Source of the DNA: Leptobrachium leishanense
Taxonomy: Eukaryota > Chordata > Amphibia > Anura > Megophryidae
Length of the DNA: 64,000 nucleotides
NCBI GenBank assembly: GCA_009667805.1
Contig: CM019066.1
Coordinates: forward strand, 3,224,001 to 3,288,000
Reading direction: 5' to 3'
The notes beneath the pieces were generated by a model. The model saw only the letters and a list, made by a program, of their open reading frames with translations. It made no database searches and was not told the DNA's origin. This document shows positions 10,391 to 21,511 of the stretch, in pieces. The translations under genes and the position numbers were made by a program. Positions within the stretch are counted from its first letter, which is position 1; every line of letters starts with the position of its first letter.

Positions 10391-11214
10391 TCATGTGATC
10401 TCTTGAGTTGTAAACTGCCCCCCCCCACACACACACACGGTTATTCAGAGAAAGGTGAAACTCTGGAGAACTTGGAGAAGTGAAAATTCTTGGTCAAAAT
10501 AGGCAAACCAGAACAATTCTCCCATTTACCTCACTTTCCAAATCGGCTATTTGGTCTAGATTGTTCATTCTCCTGGTTTTCACCTCTCTCTGAATAACTC
10601 TGTAAATAAACAAAAATACAACACAGCGCTTAAAAAGACCAAAGTCCAGAAAAGACAGTGGGGTAGACACCCTGTATGTCCATAAGCAGAAGTTGCTGAC
10701 TTTAGGAATGAATCTTCTCAATAATGTAGATACGGTATGCACTGTAGGGAGGAAGCACAAAAAGGAGGGACCAAAAATTGCGCAGTATCCCAGCAGCCAG
10801 AATGAAAGTAATACGTATAGATAATAAACTCACATTCTGTGGAGCCTACGACCGGCTCTTAGGAATCAGGCAGGCTGGGACTTTATTTCAGGTGCCCATA
10901 TAACCTTCAAGCGACTTTTCCAGAAATCTCCAAAGATAGGAACACTGTAGGAGAATGGGCAAAAAACCAAGAAGGCACCTCCTAGTGCAATAAATCAAGG
11001 GCAGCTTAATATATTAGGAAAGAATTTGCCAAATTCAAACTCACACTTGATTGAGCCTCTATTGGCTCCGTCACAATGCGCATAGGGAATCGTAAGGTGT
11101 TCCCCAAACCTTCTTTGCAAATGTTATAGAGGCAGACAGCAGTTAGAGTTGTTCAAAAAATTTAAAAACATTTATTAGTTTTAAAATAGATAGATCATAT
11201 CTACCAGACCAAAG

Positions 11215-11254
11215 ACCAGGACGCGTTTCGCCTATACAGGCTTCCTCAGCTGGT
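11215..11254 (-). ncRNA. Hammerhead-like ribozyme motif, left arm of PLE3
   Basis: Mirror image of the motif at 12640-12679; see that entry for the base-by-base description. The two motifs point away from each other, 1.4 kb apart. Confidence 0.75.
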
Positions 11255-11463
11255 AATCATATGTCTGTTCTTGCTGCTGCCTTTTTATATAATACACATT
11301 CAATTAACAATACAAAAAATCAATCAATCACTCAGGATTAATTATACTCTAAATCAGGTGTGGCTAAGTGGCTCCCGCCATCTTGTGCATGTCTGGAGGG
11401 TCTGCGTGTCACCCCGAAACGCGGAAGTGTTAAAAAAGCGCAAATAAAAAGAAATTTATTGTT

Positions 11464-11883
11464 CATGTAAAGATACATTGCGCCCGCCATTTTGCGCATG
11501 CGCAATCATCCTGCGTTCCAAACTGAGGCGCAGGATCTCCAAATCGCCGCGCTACTAAAGGTTTAGCATCGGAAATCACTCCCACTCGTAACACGAGGAA
11601 GGGAGAGGGGGGCACATGCCCGACAACCACTATAGTAATGGAGGAAAACCCCTTTATTCGGATACAGAATAAATAATTCAAAAATGCATTGGGCCCGCCT
11701 TTTTGCGCGTGCGCAATCGTCCTGCGTTTCAAACTGAGACGCAGGATCTCCAGATCACCGCGCTACTTAGAATTTAACTTCAAAGATCACTCCCACTCGT
11801 AGAACGAGAAGGGGATAGGGGGACATATGCCCAAAAGCCACTGCAAAAATGGGGGGAACCCCTTAGTCGGGTACAGAACAAAT
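11464..11883. repeat. Two 210-bp units, left arm of PLE3
   Basis: Mirror of the pair at 12011-12430. Each unit carries the 'acgagtgggagtgat' and 'gcgcaaaa-ggcggg' segments. They differ at many positions, so the duplication is older than the palindrome, whose arms match each other exactly in the segments compared. Confidence 0.8.
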
Positions 11884-12010
11884 ATACCAATAAAAAACAT
11901 CGCGAACATTAAGTGGTTATGAATACCAATGGTATCCAATTGATATATCATGTTAATGATAATCTTCTCATTCATAACCACTTAATGTTCGCGATGTTTT
12001 TTATTGGTAT

Positions 12011-12430
12011 ATTTGTTCTGTACCCGACTAAGGGGTTCCCCCCATTTTTGCAGTGGCTTTTGGGCATATGTCCCCCTATCCCCTTCTCGTTCTACGAGTG
12101 GGAGTGATCTTTGAAGTTAAATTCTAAGTAGCGCGGTGATCTGGAGATCCTGCGTCTCAGTTTGAAACGCAGGACGATTGCGCACGCGCAAAAAGGCGGG
12201 CCCAATGCATTTTTGAATTATTTATTCTGTATCCGAATAAAGGGGTTTTCCTCCATTACTATAGTGGTTGTCGGGCATGTGCCCCCCTCTCCCTTCCTCG
12301 TGTTACGAGTGGGAGTGATTTCCGATGCTAAACCTTTAGTAGCGCGGCGATTTGGAGATCCTGCGCCTCAGTTTGGAACGCAGGATGATTGCGCATGCGC
12401 AAAATGGCGGGCGCAATGTATCTTTACATG
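12011..12430. repeat. Two 210-bp units, right arm of PLE3
   Basis: Unit 1 (12011-12220) and unit 2 (12221-12430) align end to end: 'ttctgta-ccga', 'aaggggtt', 'acgagtgggagtgat', 'gagatcctgcg', 'gcgcaaaa'. Each contains a GC-rich run with GCGCATGCGC-like palindromes. Confidence 0.8.
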
Positions 12431-12639
12431 AACAATAAATTTCTTTTTATTTGCGCTTTTTTAACACTTCCGCGTTTCGGGGTGACACGCAGACCCTCCA
12501 GACATGCACAAGATGGCGGGAGCCACTTAGCCACACCTGATTTAGAGTATAATTAATCCTGAGTGATTGATTGATTTTTTGTATTGTTAATTGAATGTGT
12601 ATTATATAAAAAGGCAGCAGCAAGAACAGACATATGATT

Positions 12640-12679
12640 ACCAGCTGAGGAAGCCTGTATAGGCGAAACGCGTCCTGGT
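12640..12679 (+). ncRNA. Hammerhead-like ribozyme motif, right arm of PLE3
   Basis: Stem I ACCAG (12640-12644) pairs with CTGGT (12675-12679). The core CTGAGGA (12645-12651) fits the CUGANGA consensus, because base 7 may vary. After one extra A comes stem II GCCT / AGGC with loop GTAT (12657-12660), then GAA, the self-complementary ACGCGT, and C12674 as the predicted cleavage base (GUC). This is the compact type I form known from Penelope-like elements, where the short stem III is thought to require pairing of two motifs. Confidence 0.8.
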
Positions 12680-13511
12680 CTTTGGTCTGGTAGATATGAT
12701 CTATCTATTTTAAAACTAATAAATGTTTTTAAATTTTTTGAACAACTCTAACTGCTGTCTGCCTCTATAACATTTGCAAAGAAGGTTTGGGGAACACCTT
12801 ACGATTCCCTATGCGCATTGTGACGGAGCCAATAGAGGCTCAATCAAGTGTGAGTTTGAATTTGGCAAATTCTTTCCTAATATATTAAGCTGCCCTTGAT
12901 TTATTGCACTAGGAGGTGCCTTCTTGGTTTTTTGCCCATTCTCCTACAGTGTTCCTATCTTTGGAGATTTCTGGAAAAGTCGCTTGAAGGTTATATGGGC
13001 ACCTGAAATAAAGTCCCAGCCTGCCTGATTCCTAAGAGCCGGTCGTAGGCTCCACAGAATGTGAGTTTATTATCTATACGTATTACTTTCATTCTGGCTG
13101 CTGGGATACTGCGCAATTTTTGGTCCCTCCTTTTTGTGCTTCCTCCCTACAGTGCATACCGTATCTACATTATTGAGAAGATTCATTCCTAAAGTCAGCA
13201 ACTTCTGCTTATGGACATACAGGGTGTCTACCCCACTGTCTTTTCTGGACTTTGGTCTTTTTAAGCGCTGTGTTGTATTTTTGTTTATTCAACTGTTACC
13301 CGGGTATTTAGAGAAACCCCCACACACAGCATTCAGCGAGTGGGATAGACGCCTTTCCGGTGGGCGCTTCACCCCTCTCCTTCTTTTGTAACTCTGTAAA
13401 TAGCCGATTTGGAAAGTGAGATAAATGGGAGAATTTTTCTGGTTTGGCTATTTTGACCTAGAATTTTCACTTCGAAGTTCTCCAGAGTTTCACCTTTCTC
13501 TGAATAACCCT

Positions 13512-13888
13512 GATAGTATATTTTCATCACTGTGTGGCATTGGTCATAGAATGGCCATAAAAGTATTGTGTGGGATGTATTCAAAGGACATCACCAAGGG
13601 GCATATTAGAAGTCTTTTGTCAACTATCAGATCTCATTCGGCTGCCATCTCTTATCAATAACATTGTTTATCGAATAAACGGCCTCCAGATCACAAACAA
13701 AGATCCTGCGTTCTCCACTATTTATTGTTGCCAGAGCTTTGAGCTTAGTTCCCCTGTTCAGCCATAGGTAAACTGGATAGGGTATAGAATAGAGTATGTG
13801 CGATGCACGGTGCGAAGCATCATATGACCGTAAGCCATTTGCAAGTCAAACATGCTGCCTCAACGACAAACACACTTGTCTCTTATAA
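13512..13888. other. Unassigned stretch
   Basis: Open frames at 13425-13661 and 13570-13767 show no family motif; no terminal repeats seen. Confidence 0.5.
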
Positions 13889-14315
13889 GGCTGGGGTCAG
13901 ACCAGCGCACTTTTAACGTGCGTTCTGGCGCACATAATTACGGCCGCACTAGCAGCAGATGACGGGCAATGACGGCCAATATACGATGTACGACCGCACA
14001 AAAGTCCGGCCGTGCAACGCAAGTGGAAGTTGAACGCATTTTTCTGAGAACGCTGAACCGCTAGTACTGACGTACTGAGTGCGCAGCTGCGGCATAGCGG
14101 TGTGTTTGCGTGATTAGGAGATGTCAGACACTGCTAATGTCCAGCCTACATAATGTCCGGACGCAAAAAGAGTTTTATTGACGATCCGTACAAAATCACG
14201 CCCGAAAATGCCCGTCGTCTGACCGTTTTTGTGCATTCCGTGAAAAAATACGTCAATGCGTTCAGACGCACTTTTTCACGTTCGCGGGGAAAAATGCTTT
14301 TGTCTGACCCTAGCC
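13889..14315. mobile_element. Harbinger-like MITE, type A, 427 bp
   Basis: TIR GGCTGGGGTCAGACC / GTCTGACCCTAGCC, flanked by TAA and TTA. Length 427 bp, the same as three other type A copies. Very CpG-rich interior (cggccg, acgtac, gcgttc). No coding capacity. Confidence 0.85.
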
Positions 14316-14835
14316 TTAAGGTCACGGAGCCAGAAGCGGTTCATGAAGTCATTATTGGTTCAAGTGTATGAATTTACTCTTGGAGTCCAGCCGTCTCCTC
14401 CAAAGCAGCACCTGTGCATGAGACATGACCTCCGCTCATACTGTGCCGGACAGAATAAAAGAACATCTCATGATTATGTTGTGAATAGGGGCAGACTGAC
14501 GGCTTGTGATGCTCTATTAGACCAAGCACGTGACTCACGTATGAATAAACACTCAACCATGTTCTTCACCTTTATAGAAAAGACTTTACCGCTAAGAAGA
14601 ACAAATATTTAAACACAATAAATCAGAAGAAAGCCTATTCTGTGACGCCGCTCAGCACCAGCTGGAACAGGTACCTTTATACAATCAGTATGGGATAATT
14701 AACACCCGGAGGACCGGAGGTTGTGGGGATGAATTTCACAGGAGTCCAGAAATAATTTGGGGATTTTGCAATGTTTGGTTTATCTGCAATATTGCATCTA
14801 TCTTTATTAGAGTATTAGACATTCACACTGATGTA
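14316..14835. other. Unassigned stretch
   Basis: No repeat end or coding motif recognised; the open frame 14256-14612 begins inside the neighbouring MITE and has no motif. Confidence 0.5.
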
Positions 14836-15221
14836 GGCTAGGGTCAGACGAACACATTTTTCGCATCGCCTGTAAAAAAGTGAGTCCGAACGCATGGACG
14901 TACTTTTTCACAGAAGACGCGATAGCGGCCATACGATGCGCAATTTCGGCGGTGATTTTTTATGGATCCAAACCAGGAAACTTTGGGTGTCTGGACGTGA
15001 TGTTGGCCGGACATGAGCAGAGTCTGACGTCTCCTAATCACGCACACACACCGCTATGCGGACGCAGCGCACTCTGCATGTCAGTACTAGCGGTTTGACG
15101 AAAATGTGTTTGTTTGCCACTTGCGTTGTGCGGCTGAACTTTCGTGCGGCCGTACTTTGTGTGTGGGCCTGCGTTGGACGTCATTTGCTGCTACCACGGC
15201 CGTAATAAAGTGCGGCTAAAC
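14836..15221. mobile_element. Harbinger-like MITE, type E, right end missing
   Basis: Left TIR GGCTAGGGTCAGACGAAC is intact. The interior matches 34013-34404 in reverse. The copy stops after 'gcggctaaac', where the complete copy at 25128-25400 runs on about 30 bp to its right TIR. Confidence 0.75.
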
Positions 15222-15664
15222 CAGATGGGGGTTTATTCAAGTAAAACAATATTCATACAGCAGAGGGGCGAGGCAGGAAAGTCTCTGGTTGGGAGGTCTT
15301 GGGGCAGGCACAACAAAAAGGGGTCTCGAGGCATGGTTACTGGCAAGGATTCTCCACAGAGAGTCCAGGGGAATGGCCAGTAACACTGAGACAACAGAAT
15401 GTAGAAGCGCCTTGGGAAGGGTGTACATCTGTTAAATAGGGAATTCAGGGCTTGATTACACCTGCTGATGCTGCTGGAGAACCCAGCAAGGAAAAGTCCA
15501 GCAGGGCAGCAACTTTCATGCAGCAGCACTGGTTTTGTCTTTTTGACGCCAGCGACGGCGACGAACCTTACATGATAAGAAATTAACCCCATTTTGATAC
15601 CAATTTTGGCCCGGGATGTGATATCAAACAGAGTTTTAGTACCAGTGAACCACGTCGTCACTCT
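15222..15664. other. Unassigned stretch
   Basis: Nothing recognised. A minus-strand open frame (15233-15661, 142 codons) has no motif I can name and low coding character. Confidence 0.4.
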
Positions 15665-15873
15665 CCTTATCTATCCATCCATGTATTAATCTTCCTTTCT
15701 GGCTGTCTATCTATTGGCCTATCCATTCATTTGCCAATCTCTTTATCCATATCTGCCTGCATATCTATATCTGTCTGTCTTCATATATGTCCATCTGTCT
15801 GCCTGCCGATCTATCTTGCTTGCCTATTTATCTATGTGGCTATCTATCTAGCTGGATATCCTTCTATCTGTAT
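15665..15873. repeat. Degenerate (TCTA/TCTG)n tetranucleotide tract
   Basis: Interrupted TATC, TCTG and TGCC tetranucleotides run up to the left end of the X element at 15874. Confidence 0.8.
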
Positions 15874-16764
15874 CAGGGATATTCAAAAAGAGCCGATCTG
15901 GCCATGAAATGTAACCGGACACTGAAATTCAGCATACGGTTACATTTCATGTCCGTTCGGCTATTCAGAGAGCAGGCAGTTTGCCTAATTTTGGAGAATT
16001 GCCTGCAAATACAGTGTCTGTTCGACGGCAGTGAATTCCCCCATAGAGAAGCAATGGTTAATCTATTCAGAGAACATCGAACAGCAAAGAAAAGTTGCTG
16101 AAGTGCCCTGCCGTTCGGTGGTTTCATTCAGCAGGTTTATTCAGGCGAATTCCATAGGCTTCAATGTTAAAAATATTTGCGTTTTCATTCAATATCTAAT
16201 AAAACATTTGTTATTTTTTTCTGCAGTAAATAGTTTCTTAATTTATAGATTTTTTTTAGGATCTTTTAGGCATTTTTTGGTATTTTTCTGGTAAAAAAAA
16301 ATCAGTTTTTTTTGTAACCTTTTTTTCTGTAACAGCCCTTTTTATTATCATTCATAGGATCTTATATGTAAATTCCAGGCATTTTCATTTAGTAGTTTTT
16401 TGCAAACAGTGTTTCGATTTTCAAACTTTCATTTTTTGGCACCCCGTTCCTCAGCTTGTCAGCTTTTTCCGGTGGCTGCTCTGCTGCTGTGATCGGCGGC
16501 TACTCTGCACTTTGATCGGCGGCTGCTGTGCACTGTGATCGGCGGCTCGGCGGCTTTTTCCGGCAGTTTCTGCGGGTTTTCGGTGAGTGTTCAGCAAGTG
16601 TTCGTAGGATTTGCGGCGGGTTTTCCCTGCACTCCGGAGACCCTGCGGTGCTTGCTGAATACACTGTAGGGTGGCGAACTGTGATTCCCCAAAGTGCAGG
16701 GAAGCGCGGGGAACGAGAGGGCATTGAAATGTCGTAGACATTTCATGCTCTCTGAATTATCTTG
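15874..16764. mobile_element. X-family element, copy 2, uninterrupted, 891 bp
   Basis: Left end CAGGGATATTCAAAAAGAGC, right end GCTCTCTGAATTATCTTG, flanked by TAT on both sides (15871-15873 and 16765-16767). The X copy at 16921-24059 also has 3-bp repeats (ACA). Parts in order: subterminal inverted repeat with 'aaatgtaaccgg', the 'agaagcaatggttaat' segment, a T-rich middle, a 'cggcggctttttccgg' block. No protein. Superfamily not assigned. Confidence 0.75.
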
Positions 16765-17285
16765 TATGCCTTTTTATCTACTTACATAAATGCTTTCATG
16801 TTCCACATTCACCTCTGCAGTTCTAAGTCTGCTGAACAGTTTCAGAACAGGGAACAATGACAAGTTCAACCAAAATATCTTCCCTGTTTCCAGGGGAATT
16901 AAAAGCTAATGCATCATACACAGGGTTACTCAAAGAGCTCCGAATTGCTGGCGAAAGGTGACCGAACGCTGAAATTCAGTGTTTGGTTACCTTTCCTGGC
17001 CATTCGACTCTTCAGAGAGCAGGCAGTTCGCCAAATGTTGGCGAATTGCCTACACATACGGTGCCTGTTCAAGGGCAGTGAAATCCCATAGAGAAGCAAT
17101 GCTTCGTCTATTCAGAGAACAAAAACCAGCAGTGAAAAGTTGCCAAAATGCCCTGCCATTCGGATGCTTCATTTGACAGTTTTATTAATAATTAATAATT
17201 ATTTTGTTAGATGCGCCACCACCCTGATTGCTAAGCTAGGTAATGACACGCAATCAGAAAGGCCGCACTCGGGTCAGGACCAACT

Positions 17286-17565
17286 GTGCAAAAACCCTGT
17301 ATCAAACGGAAATTCAGTTTTAGACCAGTGCCTGTCAGTGTCAACACTAAACTTCTCCGTAACCCAAAAATTAAATACCAGTCTGGACCTGATCAAATCC
17401 CAGCAATGTTGCTTAAAATCAGTGCGCCAGCAATTGTAAAACCTGTCGCGACCCTAATCAATGAATCACTGGCGACTGGATACATACCCAAGCTCTGGAA
17501 GACTGCAAGGGTGGTACCTATCCATAAAAGTGGAGACAATACTTTGGTATCCAATTACCGTCCGA
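17286..17565 (+). pseudogene. LINE reverse transcriptase, fingers part
   Basis: Reads SGPDQIPAMLLKISAPAIVK, then VATLINESLATGYIPKLWKT, ARVVPIHKSGD and NYRP, the typical fingers/palm entry of Jockey-group RTs. The frame breaks at 17565 where a hAT is inserted. Across the insertion the codons rejoin as N-Y-R-P-I-S-L-L, with the 8-bp target duplication accounting for the repeat. Confidence 0.9.
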
Positions 17566-18447
17566 CATAGGCGACTCTACAGGGGGGCAAGGGGGGGCAA
17601 TTGCCCCACCCTAGGTTATTCCTTGCCCCCCCATGTGCCCCCCACCAAAAATCAGCATCCAGCTTCCCACACTTTTTCGGACCACTGTATCTCCGTCCCT
17701 GTGCATTGTATATGGACAATCTATGTGTCATTGGAAAGGGCAGATTCTGGCCTTTCCAATGATATCCAACATGACCATATTCAGTTTGAAATAAAAGTCA
17801 TAAAACATTAAATAACGGGCACTTAATCTTAAGCATTTTCACAGGGTTGAAATGGCTCAGCAGTGAAGTGGTTAATGTTCTGACTATACATTACATTGTG
17901 TATTACGTTAGTTTTTGCCTTGGTTTAGTTGTATATTAAGGGTTAATGGGTAGGCTTCATCCCTCACAGTATACATTTTATTTTTTCCTTGATTAATTGC
18001 ATTGTAGGGGTTAATAGGTAGCTACATGCCGCACAGTGTATTCATTTCATGTTTTCCCATGATTAATGGCATATTAGGGGTTAAGGGGTAGCTAAATGCC
18101 ACATTGTTTATTATTTTTATTGTATTTCCCTGGGTTTATGGCATTTTAGGGGTTATTATGGAAGTTAGAATCTAAAGGGTCTAATGATCTTTAGATCCTT
18201 TGCTTTTCGGCACATTTCGGGGAATTCATTTCGCCGAAAATATAGTGAATTCCTATTTATCGAATGGTCACTGTAATTTGCTAAAAGTGGAGTTGCTGAA
18301 GCAGCTATCAGACATTCAGCGAAAACTGCCGAATTGCGGCAAATAAAGTATCAGGTTAGTACAATAAAAAGGCATCATTGCGTCACATTACTCATTGCAT
18401 CACATTACTCTGGGGTTTTGGAATCTTATTTATATATACTTATTTAG

Positions 18448-19952
18448 GGCACTATTACCTGGTGTGGGTTAACCCTTGCGTGCGCATGGTTTTGCGTTAG
18501 CACCAGGTTAATTGAGTCTAGCGCCTGACCAACAGATCGTTTGTCTCCCGCTACAAATGGGAAAAATCACTTAGTGTGTTGCTATTAGCGATTTGTACCG
18601 CGAGCTTAACCACTTCGCTGCTGAGGACGCGCTCAGCGCGTCCTCAGCAGTCCCGCTGGTGTGCTGAGGACGCGCTGAGCGCGTCCTCACATTGGGGTCA
18701 GCGTTCGGCCGGGTTCCGGCCGATCGCTGGCCCCTCCGGTGCGGGCTGACATCCTGGATGTCAGCCCGGCATCCGGACCAGCAGCCGCCAGAATTAGGTG
18801 TCATCGCGGGGGCGCGATGACACCTAATTCAGGCGCCCCCCCCGCATGTGCGGAGGAGGCGCCTGAAAGGGAGGGGGGGGAGGTCCTTCGGACCTCTCTC
18901 CCTCCCGATCGGCGGCGCACAGGGGGTTAACCCAGGCATCATTTGGAAGGGCACAGCCTGCCCTTCCAAATGATGCCTGGCATTAACCCCTGGGGAGCTG
19001 GATCGCGAATCGGCGCTGAAAAGCGCCGGTTCGCGATCCTTTCCCGGAGCTGGCCGACATCTTGGATGTCGGCCAAGCCTCCGGGAACTCCCCCCCAGCG
19101 TTAACCCCTAACTGCCACCAACTGTGGAGATAGGGAGTTCCAATGAACTCCCTATCTCCCGATCCGTGGCAGCTAGGGGTTAAATTTTGGTATGGTTGGA
19201 TCGGCCAGAGCATGGCCGTTCCAACGATACCAAACACTACAGTGAAAAATGTTGTAAAAAAAAAAAAAAAATAAAAATAAAAATAAAAAAAAATTAAAAA
19301 AAAAAATTAAAAAAAAAAAAATTAAACACTTTTTTTTTTTTTTTTGGTTTGTTAATGCAGCAATATTGTTCCCATTTCAATTATAATGTGAACAATGATG
19401 CTGCACTAACGATTTTTGTATGCGGTGCGTTTGTTAAAAATAGTGTCATTTTCCCCAAAAAAAAATGTAATGAGACCCCATCTCTAATTTTTTTAACAAG
19501 CGCACCCCATACAAAATATAACCGCAATTGCTCGCATGTTAAAATGTGGAAAAAAACACTTTACACATTGTAAATTATTGAAAATACATATTTTATTGCA
19601 TTTTTTGTTATAATATACAGACATGACATAACGTATACATATAATAATGACATATTATGAATCTACCGAGTCTGACGGAAAGAACGATATATAATATGTC
19701 TGGGTCATATACTAAAATAAGCCTTCAAAACATGTTTAAACATGATGCGCAAAACAGGTAAAAATGACCTCAGCATAGGGGCGGGAAAAGCCTCAGCAGC
19801 GAAAGGGTTAATATACTTTCCGCGTCCTTTACTTAACACGGAGAGCGCTAGAAATCTCTAGCGCTTTTGCAGCTAACAGATCACTTGGTGCCAGCGCTAA
19901 TTTTTTAGGTGCACTAATTGCAACATTTTACCTACTGCTCAGCCCTGGTGCT
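18448..19952. mobile_element. W-family element, copy 1, split by a piggyBac-like element
   Basis: Left end GGGCACTATTACCTGG, right end CAGCCCTGGTGCT. The two halves (18448-18609 and 19808-19952) correspond in order and strand-reversed to the intact 301-bp copy at 46950-47250 ('gttggtcaggcgtt', 'cgctacaaat', 'ctactgctca'). Confidence 0.7.
18610..19807. mobile_element. piggyBac-like MITE Y1
   Basis: Flanked by TTAA on both sides (18606-18609 and 19808-19811). Ends CCACTTCGCTGCTGAGG and CCTCAGCAGCGAAAGGG are inverted repeats. TTAA targets with CC...GG ends are the piggyBac pattern. It contains the short hairpins ACGCGCTCAGCGCGT and GATGTCGGCC and an A-rich tract (19256-19345). No protein. It is the close relative, in reverse orientation, of 39790-40993. 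Confidence 0.85.
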
Positions 19953-20342
19953 AGCTCCAAAAAAACAGAAAAAACAAGTCCTCGCCCAAAATTGAAAGGA
20001 ATGCAGCACAGGTGTTCTCGTGGCCCCATTCACCATAGTAATGGATCTGGTCCGCATTTTCGTTGCTGTTGCAGTAGGCTCTATTATAAAAGTGTCCTTT
20101 ATCCACATATATCCTAATACAGTATATTGCCTAATTTTTAACATTTTATGCTGGGGGTTATTCATAGTATGGAAGTGGTTGATTATTAGGGTGACCGTGT
20201 GGACCATGTTTAAAGTGACACATGGATAAGTCTTGCCCTGAAACATGTATTATTTATATGCTGCAGCAGGAAATTTTTTGTCGCTCACCTGGCCTTCCTT
20301 TTGGATCTATTAAATGCAGTGTAAGGATTCTACATGCTGTTA

Positions 20343-20771
20343 GGCTAGGGTCAGAGTGGGGCAGTCGGAACGCGCGTGCAGGCGCACTAAATCACGGCGG
20401 CAGTAGCAGCACATAACGGCCAATGACGGCCAATATACGCAGTACGTGCGTACAAAAGTGCGCCGACACCACGCAACCGGCAAATGAACGCATTTTTCTC
20501 AGAACGTGAAACCGCTGCTACAGACGTACAGAGTGCACTGCGGCCGCATGGCAGCGTGTGTGCGTGATTAGGAGACGTCAGACGCTGCTAGTGTGCGGCC
20601 TACATAACGTTCAAACAGCCGGATTTCCCTAGAATTGCGTTGGTGAGTACCTGCGACTGTGCGACTGTGGTCGTCTGACCACTTAAGCGTATTCCGTGAA
20701 AAAATGCGTGCGCACGCATCGACGTACATTTTGACGGTGGCCGCAGAAAATGCGCTCATCTGTCCCTAGCC
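20343..20771. mobile_element. Harbinger-like MITE, type A/E variant
   Basis: TIR GGCTAGGGTCAGAGTG / CATCTGTCCCTAGCC with matching TTA on both sides (20340-20342, 20772-20774). 429 bp, CpG-rich. Confidence 0.85.
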
Positions 20772-21511
20772 TTAGGTGGCATTTATCATGCAATGTCCAT
20801 CAGCCTTAATATATGTGTGCATCAAAACATGGAGGATACGGCCACCTTGGAGGATTTTAATAATGCAGGGTGTGAGGTTATTCACTGTATGTGTTCATAT
20901 TCAAGCTTGTGAGGGCGGGGGATAGGTATGGCCGGCACTCTGCACTGGGAAAGAAAAAACAATTCTATCCTGTACACACTAAACAACTTTATTAATACAA
21001 ACTTTGCAAGAAGACACCAATAAAAAACATTAAATTGAATGAATGACGTGTATCGGATGGGCACTGTGTGGCTATAGCAATGCTGATGGATGGAATCAAT
21101 GCAACTCAGTATATCACACTCATAAGAAGTAGCGCGGTACAAAATATTCACTTAATGGATGATGTGCAGCAAAAGATGCAAATTAGACCAAACACATTAG
21201 CTCAGTAATTATTAGTGTTTCTATTCTGTACACAACTGCATTAGCGCTGGGTCTCAACTTGGGTCTTAGAGTTTTCCTAGCGTGCGCCAAACGACCTTGT
21301 TTATGGACTACCGCGTACAAGGTGATCTGTTAGTCTGCGCTAAATTTATCCTTTAGTGATGGTGTTTTAGTTCACACCAAGTGATAGGGCTCTTAGTTTT
21401 ATTCAGTGGTATGATTTAGTGGTGAAAATTATTAGTGCCCCCCCAGTTTTGACTGCGGTATCTTCTGTGCCCCCCCTAAATATTGTTCCTAGAGTCGCCA
21501 CTGCCGTCCGA

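Larger units (their letters stand above)
10608..13389 (+). mobile_element. PLE3: near-perfect 1.32-kb inverted repeat of a Penelope-like element
   Basis: Flanked by a 12-bp direct repeat AACTCTGTAAAT (10596-10607 and 13390-13401). The arms are 10605-11924 and 11970-13289, so every base x pairs with 23894-x. No indel is needed over 1,320 bp, and all segments compared by eye match. The centre (11925-11969) is 45 bp. The right side alone has a 100-bp extension (13290-13389) ending CTTCTTTTGT. Each arm has a hammerhead-like motif and two copies of a 210-bp unit. The mirrored open frames have no protein motif; I see no RT or GIY-YIG, so this is the untranslated part of the element. Confidence 0.85.
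10440..13511. mobile_element. Long-TIR MITE split by the palindromic PLE
   Basis: The left part (10440-10607) starts GGTTATTCAGAGAAAGG and the right part (13390-13511) ends CTTTCTCTGAATAACC. Internal words (AATCGGCTATTTGG, CTCCCATTTA) occur in both orientations. Joined at the PLE target duplication it is about 280 bp and largely self-complementary. It is related to the 179-bp element at 29392-29570. Confidence 0.65.
17566..21503. mobile_element. Non-autonomous hAT (CAGTGGCGACTCT type), 3.9 kb with inserts
   Basis: Left end CATAGGCGACTCT, right end AGAGTCGCCACTG, with a perfect 8-bp duplication CCGTCCGA at 17558-17565 and 21504-21511. Runs of G and C (GGGGGGCAAGG / GCCCCCCC) follow each end, as in known hAT families with this terminus. 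No transposase. Contains W1, Y1 and a Harbinger-like MITE; without them it is roughly 2 kb. At 17935-18160 it has 3-4 units of a 75-bp repeat built on 'aggggttaa-gggtagct'. Confidence 0.9.

Noticed and set aside
11463..12431. Two identical 89-codon frames on opposite strands
   Set aside because: They mirror each other only because they lie in the palindrome arms; no protein motif and no support for coding.
15233..15661. 142-codon minus-strand frame as a host exon
   Set aside because: No recognisable domain, no splice context that I could support, and no second exon nearby.
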